This document shows, piece by piece, positions 44,448-54,603 of a stretch of DNA of 64,000 nucleotides. Numbering within the stretch: position 1 is the stretch's first letter; each line of letters starts with the position of its first letter. Under the pieces are notes generated by a model. That model made no database searches. It was not told where the DNA came from and saw only the letters and a program-made list of their open reading frames with translations. The stretch is taken from contig NADL03000458.1 in the NCBI GenBank assembly GCA_002205965.3, positions 496,001-560,000 of the forward strand, given 5' to 3'. The stretch is from Kappaphycus alvarezii. Its lineage: Eukaryota > Rhodophyta > Florideophyceae > Gigartinales > Solieriaceae. The position numbers and the translations under genes are program-made.

Positions 44448-45289
44448 ATGGTTAATTTTTTGCAGTCAATTGCAAGGGAAGTGTTTGTAAAAGGCGGTTC
44501 CTTGGAGTCTTTGGGGTCACATCGGAAGTCACTGCGCATGTTTGGCAGTTATATAGCGACAATATTTAAAAGAACGCACTACATTTGCATTTACTGTGGG
44601 CTTTGCATTTTTTTGAAGAATTACAGCACAAAGTCAGTGAATGCCATGCTTTGGAGGTGTGATGAGAAAACGTTTCGAAAATGGTGTTGATATTTTGTGC
44701 ATTCAATATCAAGTTTTCCAACTGTAAGTTTTTTATCTTCTAATGTCCACATCGGTATTACTAACTATTTATAGATTTCATGGAATTCTGGAATTGTTTG
44801 TAACAATATTTGGGATGGTTTTTTTGTTCCGTTGATGGAACTGAGTGCCTAATTAACAAGTCGTATACTTTCAGTGCTTCTTGGTATTCCCATAAGTTTA
44901 ATATTGCCGGCGTCCGCTATGAGATTGGCATACCACTTTCTAAGGGGAATATTGTGTGGTGCTATGGGCCCTTTCCATGTGGCAAGTATCCTGAGGTGAC
45001 AATATTTTAAAAAATGCTGCCTAGTTTTCTCAGCGGTGAGCGAGTGATTGTAGACAACGGATACAGTAATCCACGCTATATTACGCCTCGGAATGTTGAT
45101 TTCAAAAAAAGGCGGCTACATTCGGTTCTGCGTGCAAGGAACGAAACTGTCAACGAAAGACTTAAGAATTTTAATTCCGTGAAGGCTTTTTTCCGCCATG
45201 ATTTGGAGATCCAAGGAACTGTGTTTCATGCTGTTGCGCGTTTGACTGCGTTGATGATTAATTATAGGGACCCTCTCTTCAAAGAATAA
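44448..45289 (+). pseudogene. PIF/Harbinger-like DDE transposase
   Basis: The N-terminal part (44448-44720) has FLKNYSTKSVNAMLWRCDEK followed by TFRKWC, the helical region before the catalytic domain. A likely intron (GTAAGT near 44726 to TATAG near 44774) and a frameshift in a T-run near 44815 follow. The catalytic domain is clear: SVDGTECLI (first Asp), WYSHKFNIAGVRYEIGIPL, NIVWCYGPFPCG, then after a single TAA at 45008 in the same frame GERVIVDNGY (second Asp) and RARNETVNERLKNF (Glu), ending VARLTALMINYRDPLF. The full DDE triad is kept. The TAA replaces the residue usually found in IF-x-x-AL, so one substitution explains it. Confidence 0.75.
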
Positions 45290-45438
45290 AATACATTAAA
45301 ATTTATTTCTCAATCTCGAGAGGAAGTTAGCAGTTACTGCACAGAGTAGTCTCAGCGTGCAGCATATTGCAACTTACCATATGTAGTTTGGCTCAGATGG
45401 TCCGACTCATACAGTGAACGTTCGCCCCATTTAGTAGT

Positions 45439-45453
45439 TTCCCGCACCCCCCA
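45439..45453 (-). repeat. Terminal inverted repeat, right
   Basis: TTCCCGCACCCCCCA on the plus strand, exact inverse of 42405-42419. Confidence 0.7.
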
Positions 45454-45831
45454 GTACATACTGCAGCAATCCTCGGGAATTGTACTAGAATACTGTAGTC
45501 TACCAGAGAGAAATATGTGGGTTCATCGATTACTCCGGAAACTGCACACCGAGTATCGTTGTGGCTTGACAAACACTGCGGTCCCGACGATCGGGATTCG
45601 GTAGTGTTTCCTCGAGTGCGCCTTTAGCACGTAGATACAAATCTAATTCTTTTCTCTAATTTTCACCCAGAAGCTTCAAGGTGCTCCGATTCTCATATCT
45701 GTGTTATAAAATCATCTAAAACCCTAGTATACTCGAAACGGATAAATGGACACTGTACGTATATCAGGATAGCTTGCGGGGGTATTCGGTTGCGTCAGCG
45801 ACCAACTCCTAGCCAAAAAGAATAAAACAAG
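45454..45831. other. No gene seen
   Basis: Contains one weak CAGTACTG-type group near 45480-45500. It could include a decayed LTR of the copia relic, but I found no matching copy on the other side. Confidence 0.35.
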
Positions 45832-46053
45832 TCACTCACAGTCCCACCACTCCTGAAACCTCGCAATAATATACCGTGTGATCCAATGTTCAACAGGAGT
45901 AGAATCTACACCAGGGAAAAGCAGCTGCTCTAATGCACCGTTGCTCTCCACTTTTATAAATGCATCAGCCATGTAAGCACTTCCCTTCACGAGTCCAACC
46001 TCACTGATTTCGAAAGAAGTATAAGCTTCTCGCACAGCAGCAATATCAATCAT
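45832..46053 (-). pseudogene. Copia RNase H end
   Basis: MIDIAAVREAYTSFEISEVG then AYMADAFIK and ALEQLLF match the C-terminal end of copia RNase H, where D-x-x-x-x-R-x-A/S-Y, EI-x-E-V and ADA-x-T/I-K are conserved. Confidence 0.7.
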
Positions 46054-46079
46054 CAGTCGTCGTTCTGTGGTTGAAGAAG

Positions 46080-47150
46080 ACTACATAATAACATCAAATA
46101 ACTTTTTCGAATCCATTGGCATGCGTAGGGGAATATATTTTCCATAAAGTTTCCCTCTCTCATGTTTTATGATGAAGACAGCATCAAATCACTCAGTAAA
46201 CGCATAAAATTTTCCCCCCAATATGGACCTTACATTGCGTTTGGACTTGTAGCTCCTGTAATTCAGCACATGAACATTATCACCGTCGTCGCAAAGCAAG
46301 GTAATGTACCCTAGCTGGGATTTCAGGTCATAATTAGTAATAAAGGGGCATCGAAATATACCCGAATGTGAATAGTGTTCTCATCAAGAGGCATGTAGCA
46401 TAGCGTGATCTCTTTCTTTTTAAGTTTCTTGATGGCTTTGTTCAATGCACGAATCTCATCCATGGTGAATTTTTTCTCGGTAACCTGTGCGGATTTTTGT
46501 ATTTACAACAAAGCTCTGGGTGGGAGTGTGTTGTCCGTGCTAGCATCTGACGAGCACTACAAAATTCTTTAAACGTGGCTTGCAGTGGAAATATTACCAC
46601 ATGATAGGCAAAACTGTGCTGGTCATTCGGGAGCGTTCCAGATTTGTCCCTTCTAATGATGATTCCGTAGAAGTCTGTATTTTCCTATTCAAGCTCGTTA
46701 GACTCGAAGCTCTCATTGATTTTAGAGGCCAAATCAATTAATAGATCATTTCCTGCACAGAGAGAGTCATCGACATAGATCCCAATGAGCTCCGCGTCCT
46801 CGTCGCCATCAGTTATCGAAGTATACAACGAAGTGTCCGCTCTGAGTGGTGCTAGTCCGAGTTCAATTTTCAGATACCTGTCAATCGTAGTAATCTAATA
46901 GTCATCAGAGTCGCATAGTCCGTACAACGGGCGTACGACTCTGAATACCTGTCCTTTTTTCATCGAAAAGCAGGAAAACGTGTCGTCTTAAGGGGTAGTC
47001 ACTCTGCAGGTCACCCTGGAAGATTTCATTGCTGATGCCCCGATAAACCTTGTTTCCTGCGAAGCAAACGATGATTCTAGTCGATTTTGCTGCATTTTCG
47101 ACACGTCGTGGACAACGAAATCCTTTTCTGAGTCTTATTACCCCTGAATA
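46080..47150 (-). pseudogene. Copia reverse transcriptase relic
   Basis: The catalytic YVDD box lies at 46766-46777 in the context ELIGIYVDDSLCAGNDLL on the minus strand. Upstream RPLYGLCDSDDY and LGLAPLRADTSLYTS are recognisable, with a stop and frame changes between. Downstream the NTDFYGI and DQHSFAYHV regions follow. Not functional. Confidence 0.75.
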
Positions 47151-47421
47151 ATGTACCGAGCTTTTGGCCTTTTCCCTTGTAGTGCCATAGTTTTTGAGAA
47201 AAAGGTCAGACCTTACCCCGAGGATGTTCGCCCATTGTGGGATATTTTTCTTGAAGACCCCCGGTTGAGAAGGCCATCCATTTCCGCCTCCTTGGATATT
47301 TTGAATGGTAAATTTTATTACTCTGGTTTCCATTCCCTGATGATCTTTATGATCTTTGAACAAATTTGCTCCTGATTGCGCTTGTCGACCTGGATTGGGC
47401 TATGATCCATTGAGCATGTGT

Positions 47422-48152
47422 TCACTGGGTCCTCTGGACCTTTTGATTACCTATTGCCCTGTCCATCGCTTCAACATCCGCTCTAGTTGGGGTTGAAGTG
47501 GGCGCGGCGGTATCATTGCCACTTTTCTGTTGATCATCCCGGCGGAACTTTTTCACCTTGTCAATGGAGAACCGTTTGGTGTTACCATCAATGAAAAGGT
47601 TTAAAATCTTACCGGAGACATCTAGGACCTGGTAGGGTCCCTCCCAGGTGTTTCCACTTTTCCGGAAGACAAGCAACTCTGATCCAATTTCCAAGTCTGT
47701 CATAACGGCTCCCGGTACATAGCTTCGGAGAGCTCTTTGTACTCTCCCCTATCACGCCATCATTTTAGAAAGCTCACTACGGGTATCCTCCATGGCTGTC
47801 ATTCACTCGAGTAGGGACCTCAGGGGGTTTAATTGGCAGTCGTGGCATCACTCCGAAGACCAAAAGTGTGGGAACAAGACCACTATTGAGAATACGCAGC
47901 GACATCTGATACAGTGCAAATTTTTCACTCTCCACCGAAAAAATTTTGCTTATGCCTCCTTGCCAGCCGAGGTTTTCGTTTGATACCATGCTTTACCAAC
48001 ATTTTGACAAACTCGTCGCTTATAGATTCCTGATCGAAAGATATTGACATGGGAGCTTCATTCACTGTGATCCGGTGCGTTTCAAGGAGTCTTGAAGCTT
48101 TCTCCATATCTCTGGTCGAAACAAGAACAGCTTTACAAAAGCGTGAAGCCAA
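47422..48152 (-). pseudogene. Copia integrase relic with C-terminal module
   Basis: Three minus-strand fragments follow one another. First comes an integrase core end (FVKMLVKHGIKRKPRLARRH), then a segment with GLVPTLLVFGVMPRLPIKPP, then the C-terminal module GSELLVFRKSGNTWEGPYQV. The order and the GPY-like motif fit fungal and protist copia-type elements. Frameshifts separate them. Confidence 0.65.
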
Positions 48153-50737
48153 ATCTTTAAAATATTGGGCACTCCTTTAATTCAACGACGTACATGAAAT
48201 CTACTTGCACTTACATGTTAAAGATTCTACGTGGCTTACTTAAGGATACCTTGCGAACATTGATGGCCTTCCAGCCGTCTTGCAGTTGCATAACTTTCGC
48301 ACGACAGCTTCAATAGCTTGCTTTGAGACTGACGAAAGAAATCCGACCCGTTTACAGAGACAATTCATGTCCTTCAGAAGTAATTGCGAGTACAGGTGAA
48401 GTTTTGAAGCGGATTATTTTGCATATTTTCCAATAAAGCGCTACTTTTTGGTACTGATATCATCCCAATCTCCTTGCCTTCCAAAAAATCCCGCTACATC
48501 GCAAGATAGCTTTGGAATTTGTAGATTTGACTAATGAAATCATTAAGTTGATTTGGAGCTCTTCTGCTTTTAGTGAAGTAGACTGGAAGCAATATTTTGC
48601 TATCCTATCCCATGAAACACCCGATGGTGTTATTATATTTCTATTTACGCAAGAAATGAGTACATTTGATTTAATCGAGATAAAATTTCCAAGTAGAAGA
48701 GGACTATCTCCCTTGGTGATGTAGAACGGAACTACGATTTAATTCCCTTTCATGTCTTCAAGACAAAGTCTCAGTATACCGAATATGAGATTCGCAGCTG
48801 CATTTCTAAACATAGCAGTACAAGAATGGCGCACAATCTAAAGAATCCAACTTGATTTCGAGGCCCATCGCTAAAAGAAAGCGCTACTGCTGACTTTATG
48901 CCCCCAAGCGATTGGGGAGAACCACAGTCCAAGACAGGATTGGAGTGATTATGTATAGGCAACAGATCATAATTGGTTGAGATTACGCTTACCAGGCTTC
49001 TTTGCCCTTAGAATACTTGGAGCCTGGGCGAAATATATGGCGAAATTTTCGGGCATTTCGTTCCGTTGGGACTCTTCCTCACGACTGTTGTTTGATTTTC
49101 GGATCTTCAAAGGGACAAAGCTCGGGCGCTGGCACTTCAAATCATCACGAGCGTGGAAGTTCTTTCCAAAAACCATGCAGGATTCTCCGACGAGTTCCCT
49201 CAGAGTCATTGACTTCTTCCTCTTGGTTTCCCGACTGGATTTGTAGTTTTCACCATCATTTCGATAATTTTTCCGCTTCTTTACGTTGAAAGTGCGATTT
49301 CTACATTATTTATGCCCTTTTACTCTCTTTGAACTGCGTTAATACTGCCAGAGAAACTCCTGACCTTATGGTTGAATGAGTTCACAAAATAAGCCCTTGT
49401 GATCGGAGATTCAATTCTGTTGGTAGTTTGAGAAAGAAAGCAAGGTACATTAATAGTATCAAGACTTAGAATGCAAAGTCGGACAGATGAAGCAATGGAT
49501 TTGGCTATATGTAGAGTACCAATTAGCCTCTTTGTATTGTCGAAGATGGGCTTCGCATATCTACACATGGTTTTGAAGCCACCTCTGCCCTTTTTTAATG
49601 ATAAATATTTAGAGACTCTCGCGATTCGAGACAGAGCGATTCCTGGTACTCAAATATATTTTCTGTCTCTCTTCCAGTGTCAACTTGAACGTTTTCTCGG
49701 AGCGTACCGGCACCTTATCTCGTTCTTTTGTTATTCCAATAATACGGAGCTTGGTATTGGTTGGGGACGCTTCAGAGAGTGACGCGTTGTTACGCAGAGT
49801 AATTGCCAGTACTTTACCGATTTGAGATTGGCTGGTAGATCCTACTTCCATCATGTTTTCGGCGGCGATTCTGGGAACCGTTGCACATAATTGCTCATAT
49901 CTTTACTATTCCTGCGCTTGAACGTAACTTTATTGAAGGAGTCAATGAGGCGAGTAGCCACAGAGATGGTAGGATATTGAGCGATTAAGTCCACGATCTC
50001 TTTCACAGCTTTGACTTGATCTTCCTGCTTGCAGTCGATCTTACTTTGCCCTTGTGCTTCTTTTACAAGACTCTACTGAGCTTCGCGAAGACCTCTTTGT
50101 GGAATACAGTCTTGCAGAACTTTTACACTCCCTTCTCAACTGTGGTTGCTAATCAGTAAATCCAACTTGCAACCTTCTTTCTCCACGACAGGAAGTCTTG
50201 ATCGGGCTGCAATACTGGAGGGTTCATCATGTCTAGAATTTTCTCGAAGTCCTTACCTGGTCTTATAACTGTGGTAGACGGGGTTTCAGCAAGGGGGAGC
50301 GTAAAAGGCCAGGCACAGTGAACGGGTACAAAGGCCTCCCGTAATGCCGTTGCAGACCCGTATTTGGGAATTTAATAGGTAGATCTACTAAAACGGTCGA
50401 TTAAATAGTTAAAATTCGGGAACGTCTTGGTTTCGATCTCTTCCGAGCGGTTCAAGGGAAGAAAGATGTGTCCTGGTCATGTCTCTTTGATTATTAATCG
50501 TTAATTTCTGTAGGAGCCCACCTTTTGTACAGGTAGTTGAGGTATTTTTCTCGTCTTCGCGGGTAAACTGTCCTCGATTACAAACTTTGCGGCGCCTCGG
50601 AGTCCCCAAATTTTAGCAGTGAGCATTTTCTTTAAAAAAATTACCACGAATTGCGTGGAAATGTCTCCGGTCATCAGCAACTCGATTAGCGAGCTCTCTA
50701 AATTACGTAATACGGATCTCTTGAATATGTTAATCAC
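48153..50737 (-). pseudogene. Copia gag and protease region, heavily decayed
   Basis: Only scattered minus-strand pieces remain, for example 49209-48967 (LRELVGESCMVFGKNFHARD), 49854-49609 and 50737-50501 (LRNLESSLIELLMTGDIS). No zinc knuckle or protease active site could be found. The assignment rests on position and strand. Confidence 0.35.
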
Positions 50738-51007
50738 GAATCATGCGTCTGAGGCCGTCACTTCATGGCTGTGGGATCTCTACTACAGATAGCTCACGTG
50801 GTGGCTCCCGCGGCGCCTTATCAAACTGATCCACCGTCTTGATCTGTACTTCAGTTAGGGGGTTCAGCTAAAGCGGCGGAGCTAAGGGACCATCTGATCG
50901 AATTGGGAAGGTTAGCTAGGGTGAGCCCCGGAAATAGCCAACAGAAAGCAATAAACGCTCACATAAGTGTCGCGGCAGCAGGTACCCTGGGAACAACCAG
51001 CCTTCCT

Positions 51008-51010
51008 TTA
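51008..51010. repeat. 3-bp target duplication, left (TTA)
   Basis: TTA precedes the left inverted repeat, and TTA at 53288-53290 follows the right one. TWA duplication is diagnostic of PIF/Harbinger. Confidence 0.85.
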
Positions 51011-51034
51011 GGCCCTTTCTACACTCGGACAAGG
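51011..51034 (+). repeat. Harbinger terminal inverted repeat, left
   Basis: Starts GGCCCTTTCTACACT and ends GGACAAGG. Matches the reverse complement of 53264-53287 at 22 of 24 positions. Confidence 0.9.
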
Positions 51035-51266
51035 ACAAGACATAACGTAGACAACGATTTTGGCTAAATTGGGCTTTGGACATTTTGTGGTTGGGTGGAC
51101 AATTTGGCGGCAGTGTAGAAACGCCTGTAAACCAAGCCAATCTCGGTTCGCGGCAAACCGAAACACCTACCCATACAATCTGCCCTACCTCCCAATATAT
51201 ATCAGCGACAAAAATCATTCAAGAATGTAGCACCACAGCTGTCGCAGGCACCATCCTTTATTGCAA

Positions 51267-51990
51267 ATGAAAAGCCCTACTCAAGAAAATAGCCCAAGAA
51301 ATCTTCCAAATGTTGCCGACGATCTGCACGAGAACTTAAACGCACAGCTACCACAGACTACCCCGCCGATTTCCAAATCAAACATCTCGTTATCGGTTCA
51401 CTCTAGAGCAGTTGAGATCAGTAATTCTTCTCCAAAAGAGAAAAAAACGTCGGACACGCAGAACTACGACGATGACACTGTCCGCATTTTGTTTCAGATG
51501 ATGAAAAAGGCCGGGTACGGTGACCGCAAACAACAGGAGAAAAGTCTCAAAGATGTGTTTGCCGAAGCTATTTCTCTCGCAGAACACGAACAAGGAATCA
51601 AACGAACTGCGAAAGGATGGCAGAAAAAATTCACAAGAATCAAACAAGAGTACTCAGCATTCAATGCAAAAGTGCATCAGTCTGGTCGCGATGGAGATGA
51701 AGAAGATCTCTTTAATTCTCCTGATTACCACGATCTGATGCATGAACTGGAAAAAGACAAAGCGCGGCACTCACCTCCGGCCTTGTGTTCATCAGATACA
51801 ATCAGTCGAATGGCTGAGTCGCCAATGTCAAGTTTTTGAAAAAAGCCAAACACAGCCACACACCTTTACTCGAAACCTACTCCGAAACACAAGAAAAAGG
51901 CATCAGATGTTAATCGAAGAAGTGAAGCGAATCAATGACGAAAGAGCCAAGGTACGATCTGTACTAGTAGAGCTAGTGCGCAAGTTTTAA
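51267..51990 (+). pseudogene. Harbinger Myb/SANT-like DNA-binding protein
   Basis: ATG 51267 opens a Ser/Pro/Asn-rich N-terminus. A helical domain follows with TVRILFQMMKKAGYGDRKQQ and RTAKGWQKKFTRIKQEYSAF; its W-x-x-K-x-x-x-I-K-x-x-Y pattern is that of the trihelix/Myb-like proteins that help Harbinger transposases bind their ends. This frame stops at 51839. A C-terminal coiled helix (LIEEVKRINDERAKVRSVLV) is in another frame and ends at 51988-51990. So an intron was missed or an indel occurred near the T- and A-runs at 51830-51845. The gene converges on the transposase with almost no spacer. Confidence 0.6.
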
Positions 51991-53222
51991 GCTGATGATC
52001 CAAGGTTGCTGACCACATAATAAATCAAAGCGTCTCGCTGCTGTTTTCCTGCGTTCGATTCAGAAGTGATCGTTTCTTCTTCATCATCCTTCTTGTCTTG
52101 AGGAAGGACAAAGCCTTCGAACTCTCCATCCCCAAGAGCCATATTGTGCAATATTATGCACGCAATACAAAACACCGTTATATCGTCCTCATGGTGAAAC
52201 CTGAGTCCTTCTTTCAACACCAAAAATCTGTACTTTAGTATAGATTACAGTACAGCTGAATGCGCAGTCTCCCATCAAATAAGGCCGTCTATGTATGTTT
52301 CTAACGAGTAGATCAGATATAGCCTCTCCCAACCATTCTCCAGAGTCAATATTCGCTTTCAAAGTACTGCGGGCGTATATGGTAGAATCTCCAATTGCAC
52401 GCCTGAGTGTCCAACATCTACTTACAAAAACTTGCGGCTGGCATTAACCACTGTGAATATCACAATACTCGGGTAGCCCTTACAACAACGGCATTCGTAG
52501 AATTGTTCATCGAGACAAGAAGGCCATTTTATATGCGTACCGTCGACGGCCCGGACACTGTATGGTAGCCCAGCGATATCCTGAAATCCTTTCATCGTTG
52601 CGGCAATCTTTTCTTCTTCCACGGGAAAGTCGATGTGGCCATTGTGTTGTGTTTTGATTGCGGTTAAAACTTCATTGATGATCGAACTAACAGTGCTTGT
52701 ACCGATACCGAGTTGACATGCGGTTTTCTCGCACGTAGATCCTCCTGCATACAGCAAAAATGCTGCTGGTTTAACTTCTGCGGGTAGTTCCTGGCGGAAC
52801 TGCGTTGGGTTGCGTTCAGTGGATGAACGGATCTCATTTGCAACACGAAAAAACAGTTTGTAGGGAATGCGAAACATTGCAGACCATGAAGGCGACAGAA
52901 GGAATTCGTTGGAAAGTGCATGGTCAAAAAACCAGTTGGGGTTATTCCTCGATCTCTGCCACGCTCGTCCATGAATGCCTGATCGGTAGTCTCTGCGGTA
53001 GTAACGAATGAGTGGCGTGCTCTCTTCTGCAATCTCTGAAATAGCTTCAAGTTCATGGCCGTCGTCCGTTGTTGCAACAAGTAAAGCAAGAGACAGCAAT
53101 AGATTACGGCGTTTTTCACTCGACGCCATGGTTATCCGAGACGTGGTAATTGTCCACACCGTGTACCCGCTCTTGGGGCGACCCCAAAATCTCGAGTTTT
53201 TGGACACAGTGTGGACAGGCAT
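51987..53222 (-). pseudogene. Harbinger DDE transposase, internally deleted
   Basis: From ATG 53222 (or the in-frame ATG at 53129) the first 266 codons carry the helical N-terminus (GGSTCEKTACQLGIGTSTVS) and the first Asp in SVRAVDGTHIKWPSCLDEQF. They end at a TAA just after NASRKFL. A GTAAGT..CTCAG segment of only 23 bases (52403-52425) sits there. Skipping it gives RAIGDSTIYARSTLKANIDS and PYLMGDCAFS, which hold the second Asp. The next recognisable part is LKEGLRFHHEDD then ACIILHNMALGDG, the conserved C-terminus. About 50 residues around the catalytic Glu are missing, replaced by ctgtactgtaatctatact-like sequence near 52245. The protein should be inactive. Confidence 0.75.
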
Positions 53223-53263
53223 GCTGGTGTCCTAGAATAATGGGGATTTGGACAAAATGCGTG

Positions 53264-53287
53264 CCTTGTCCTAGTGTAGAAAGAGCC
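53264..53287 (-). repeat. Harbinger terminal inverted repeat, right
   Basis: Partner of 51011-51034. Confidence 0.9.
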
Positions 53288-53290
53288 TTA
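53288..53290. repeat. 3-bp target duplication, right (TTA)
   Basis: Matches 51008-51010. Confidence 0.85.
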
Positions 53291-53525
53291 GGGACTTGGT
53301 GCAGTACAATCCGTGGACTCGCACACTCATTGACGATTAATTGACTTCCTATAACAGCGAGAAACCACGCCTGCTGCCGTATGATCAAGTAATGGGAACT
53401 GTGTTCCAGGAAGAAGAGCTATCTAAGAGGGAGAGTTTAATCGGGTTTGTCTGCCTTCGTAGGGGAAGGGGCCCTTCATAGGAGGACCCGCGTCGAGAAG
53501 ATCCGGGCTGTAGCCCCTACAGGAA

Positions 53526-53757
53526 TCATTCTGACGCGGGCCCGTCGTTGAATGAATAGTTTCCGACACAGTCCGTCATGTCACACCAGCGCTTCTGTAA
53601 CAAGCCCATGGTTTCTTTTATGACTGCTAGTTCCGCAATGAGGACCATCTGGAGGTCTGTGACACTTTTTTTGCTCGCGTTTGCTTGTAGCTCGCGTAGT
53701 AAAAAGTCTTCGTTGTCCCCTAGCGCTGATTCGCGGCACGCATACTCGCAATGAAGA
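53526..53757 (-). pseudogene. Unassigned minus-strand coding island
   Basis: An open minus-strand frame of about 75 codons ends at TGA (53526-53528). It has good protein character (ALGDNEDFLLRELQANASKK and MVLIAELAVIKETMGLLQK), predicted helical. It lacks an ATG and is preceded by a pyrimidine run ending in GCGAG. It lies on the same strand as the copia relic, on the far side of the Harbinger insertion, so it may be the start of that element's gag. This is inference. Confidence 0.35.
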
Positions 53758-54353
53758 AAAAAGGGATAGGATGATTTGGTGGAACTATCATAGAGTCTGG
53801 TTTCATTTCGCTTTGTGTTTTTCGAGCCAAACGGTCTCGGTTAGTCCGTAGTTGATGCGTCAATCTTGCAGGGTGGAGGAACTAGTATGTACTTCTTTAC
53901 TTGAAGTTGATCCGACAATAGTCTTAATTCTGTACGAATCATCTAGCACCTATAAAATAATTCATCGAACCCCCGGTGACTGTAATAGAACCGCGTATTG
54001 GACAAAATTCGCTAGACAGTGACCATCAACCCCGACGCTGCACGGGATCACTACGAATAGGTCTACCCACTGTACGACCGGAGTAGTCGGAGATACCTGT
54101 TTTCTGGAATGGCCGTGGTAGTCACTGCTCCCTTTTTTTGGCCGATTCCGGAGTAGGATCGCCTACACCTCACATTTACCACTCTTATCTTTCACCCTTT
54201 TTCATCGTTTTCCTCTCCTTCCTGTTCCCCTTTTTTACCCTTTTTCTTACTTCATTTTACTCTAGAGAGTTGCCTGGAGGAACTTGGGGCATCCTTCTTA
54301 GCGTATCGCCGCGACCTACGCTCGTTCTACCCAACTAACCCGTCAGCCCCCTA
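53758..54353. other. No gene seen
   Basis: No frame with coding character apart from a short hydrophobic, Phe-rich chance frame at 54138-54338. Confidence 0.35.
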
Positions 54354-54601
54354 GTGTCTATTCGACATGTGTACTCAACTGAGTACATTTGGCATCAATT
54401 GAGTACATTTTCAAAATCCATTGATAGACTTTATTGAACTTTACAGAGCAAATAATTTCTGCTACTTTACGCTGGTCGCAAAGACTGGTCAATAATTATT
54501 CATTTTCATGATTTTAAAGAAACTTTTCTGAAAATTTTTAGTTTTTCCGTTTTTTCAGGAATTTGTACTCAACTAAGTACATTTCATGGTCTAATTGACA
54601 C
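54354..54601. mobile_element. MITE, 248 bp, TA target duplication
   Basis: The left end GTGTCTATTCGACATG and the right end, inverted GTGTCAATTAGACCATG, form imperfect terminal inverted repeats. These continue inward as GTACTcaact-GAGTACA and its relative. TA flanks both sides (54352-54353 and 54602-54603). The interior is AT-rich with no coding frame. Size, TA duplication and GTGTC ends fit a non-autonomous Tc1/mariner- or pogo-related MITE. Confidence 0.75.
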
Positions 54602-54603
54602 TA

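Larger units (their letters stand above)
42405..45453 (+). mobile_element. PIF/Harbinger-like element with two genes (about 3.05 kb)
   Basis: The left end reads TGGGGGGTGCGGGAA at 42405-42419, and the reverse complement of 45439-45453 is identical. Flanks are gtaa and gtac, so the target duplication could be TA or GTA and is not settled. Between the ends are a minus-strand spliced gene and a plus-strand DDE transposase, the two-gene pattern common in PIF/Harbinger and ISL2EU-type elements. The interior is AT-rich. Confidence 0.65.
45832..50737 (-). mobile_element. Ty1/copia-type retrotransposon relic
   Basis: Reading on the minus strand from right to left, fragments appear in the order gag-like region (50.7-49.3 kb), integrase with its C-terminal module (48.2-47.4 kb), reverse transcriptase (47.2-46.1 kb) and RNase H (46.05-45.83 kb). 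Integrase before reverse transcriptase is the Ty1/copia order. Every domain is interrupted by stops and frameshifts and no LTRs could be identified. The gag side may continue beyond the PIF/Harbinger insertion at 51011-53287. Confidence 0.75.
51011..53287. mobile_element. Complete PIF/Harbinger transposon (2277 bp)
   Basis: 24-base terminal inverted repeats with two mismatches (left GGCCCTTTCTACACTCGG.., right GGCTCTTTCTACACTAGG..) are flanked by TTA. Inside are two convergent genes: a Myb/SANT-like protein on the plus strand and a DDE transposase on the minus strand, the canonical Harbinger pair. It lies inside or beside the copia relic. The transposase has lost a segment, so the element is probably not autonomous now. 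Confidence 0.9.
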
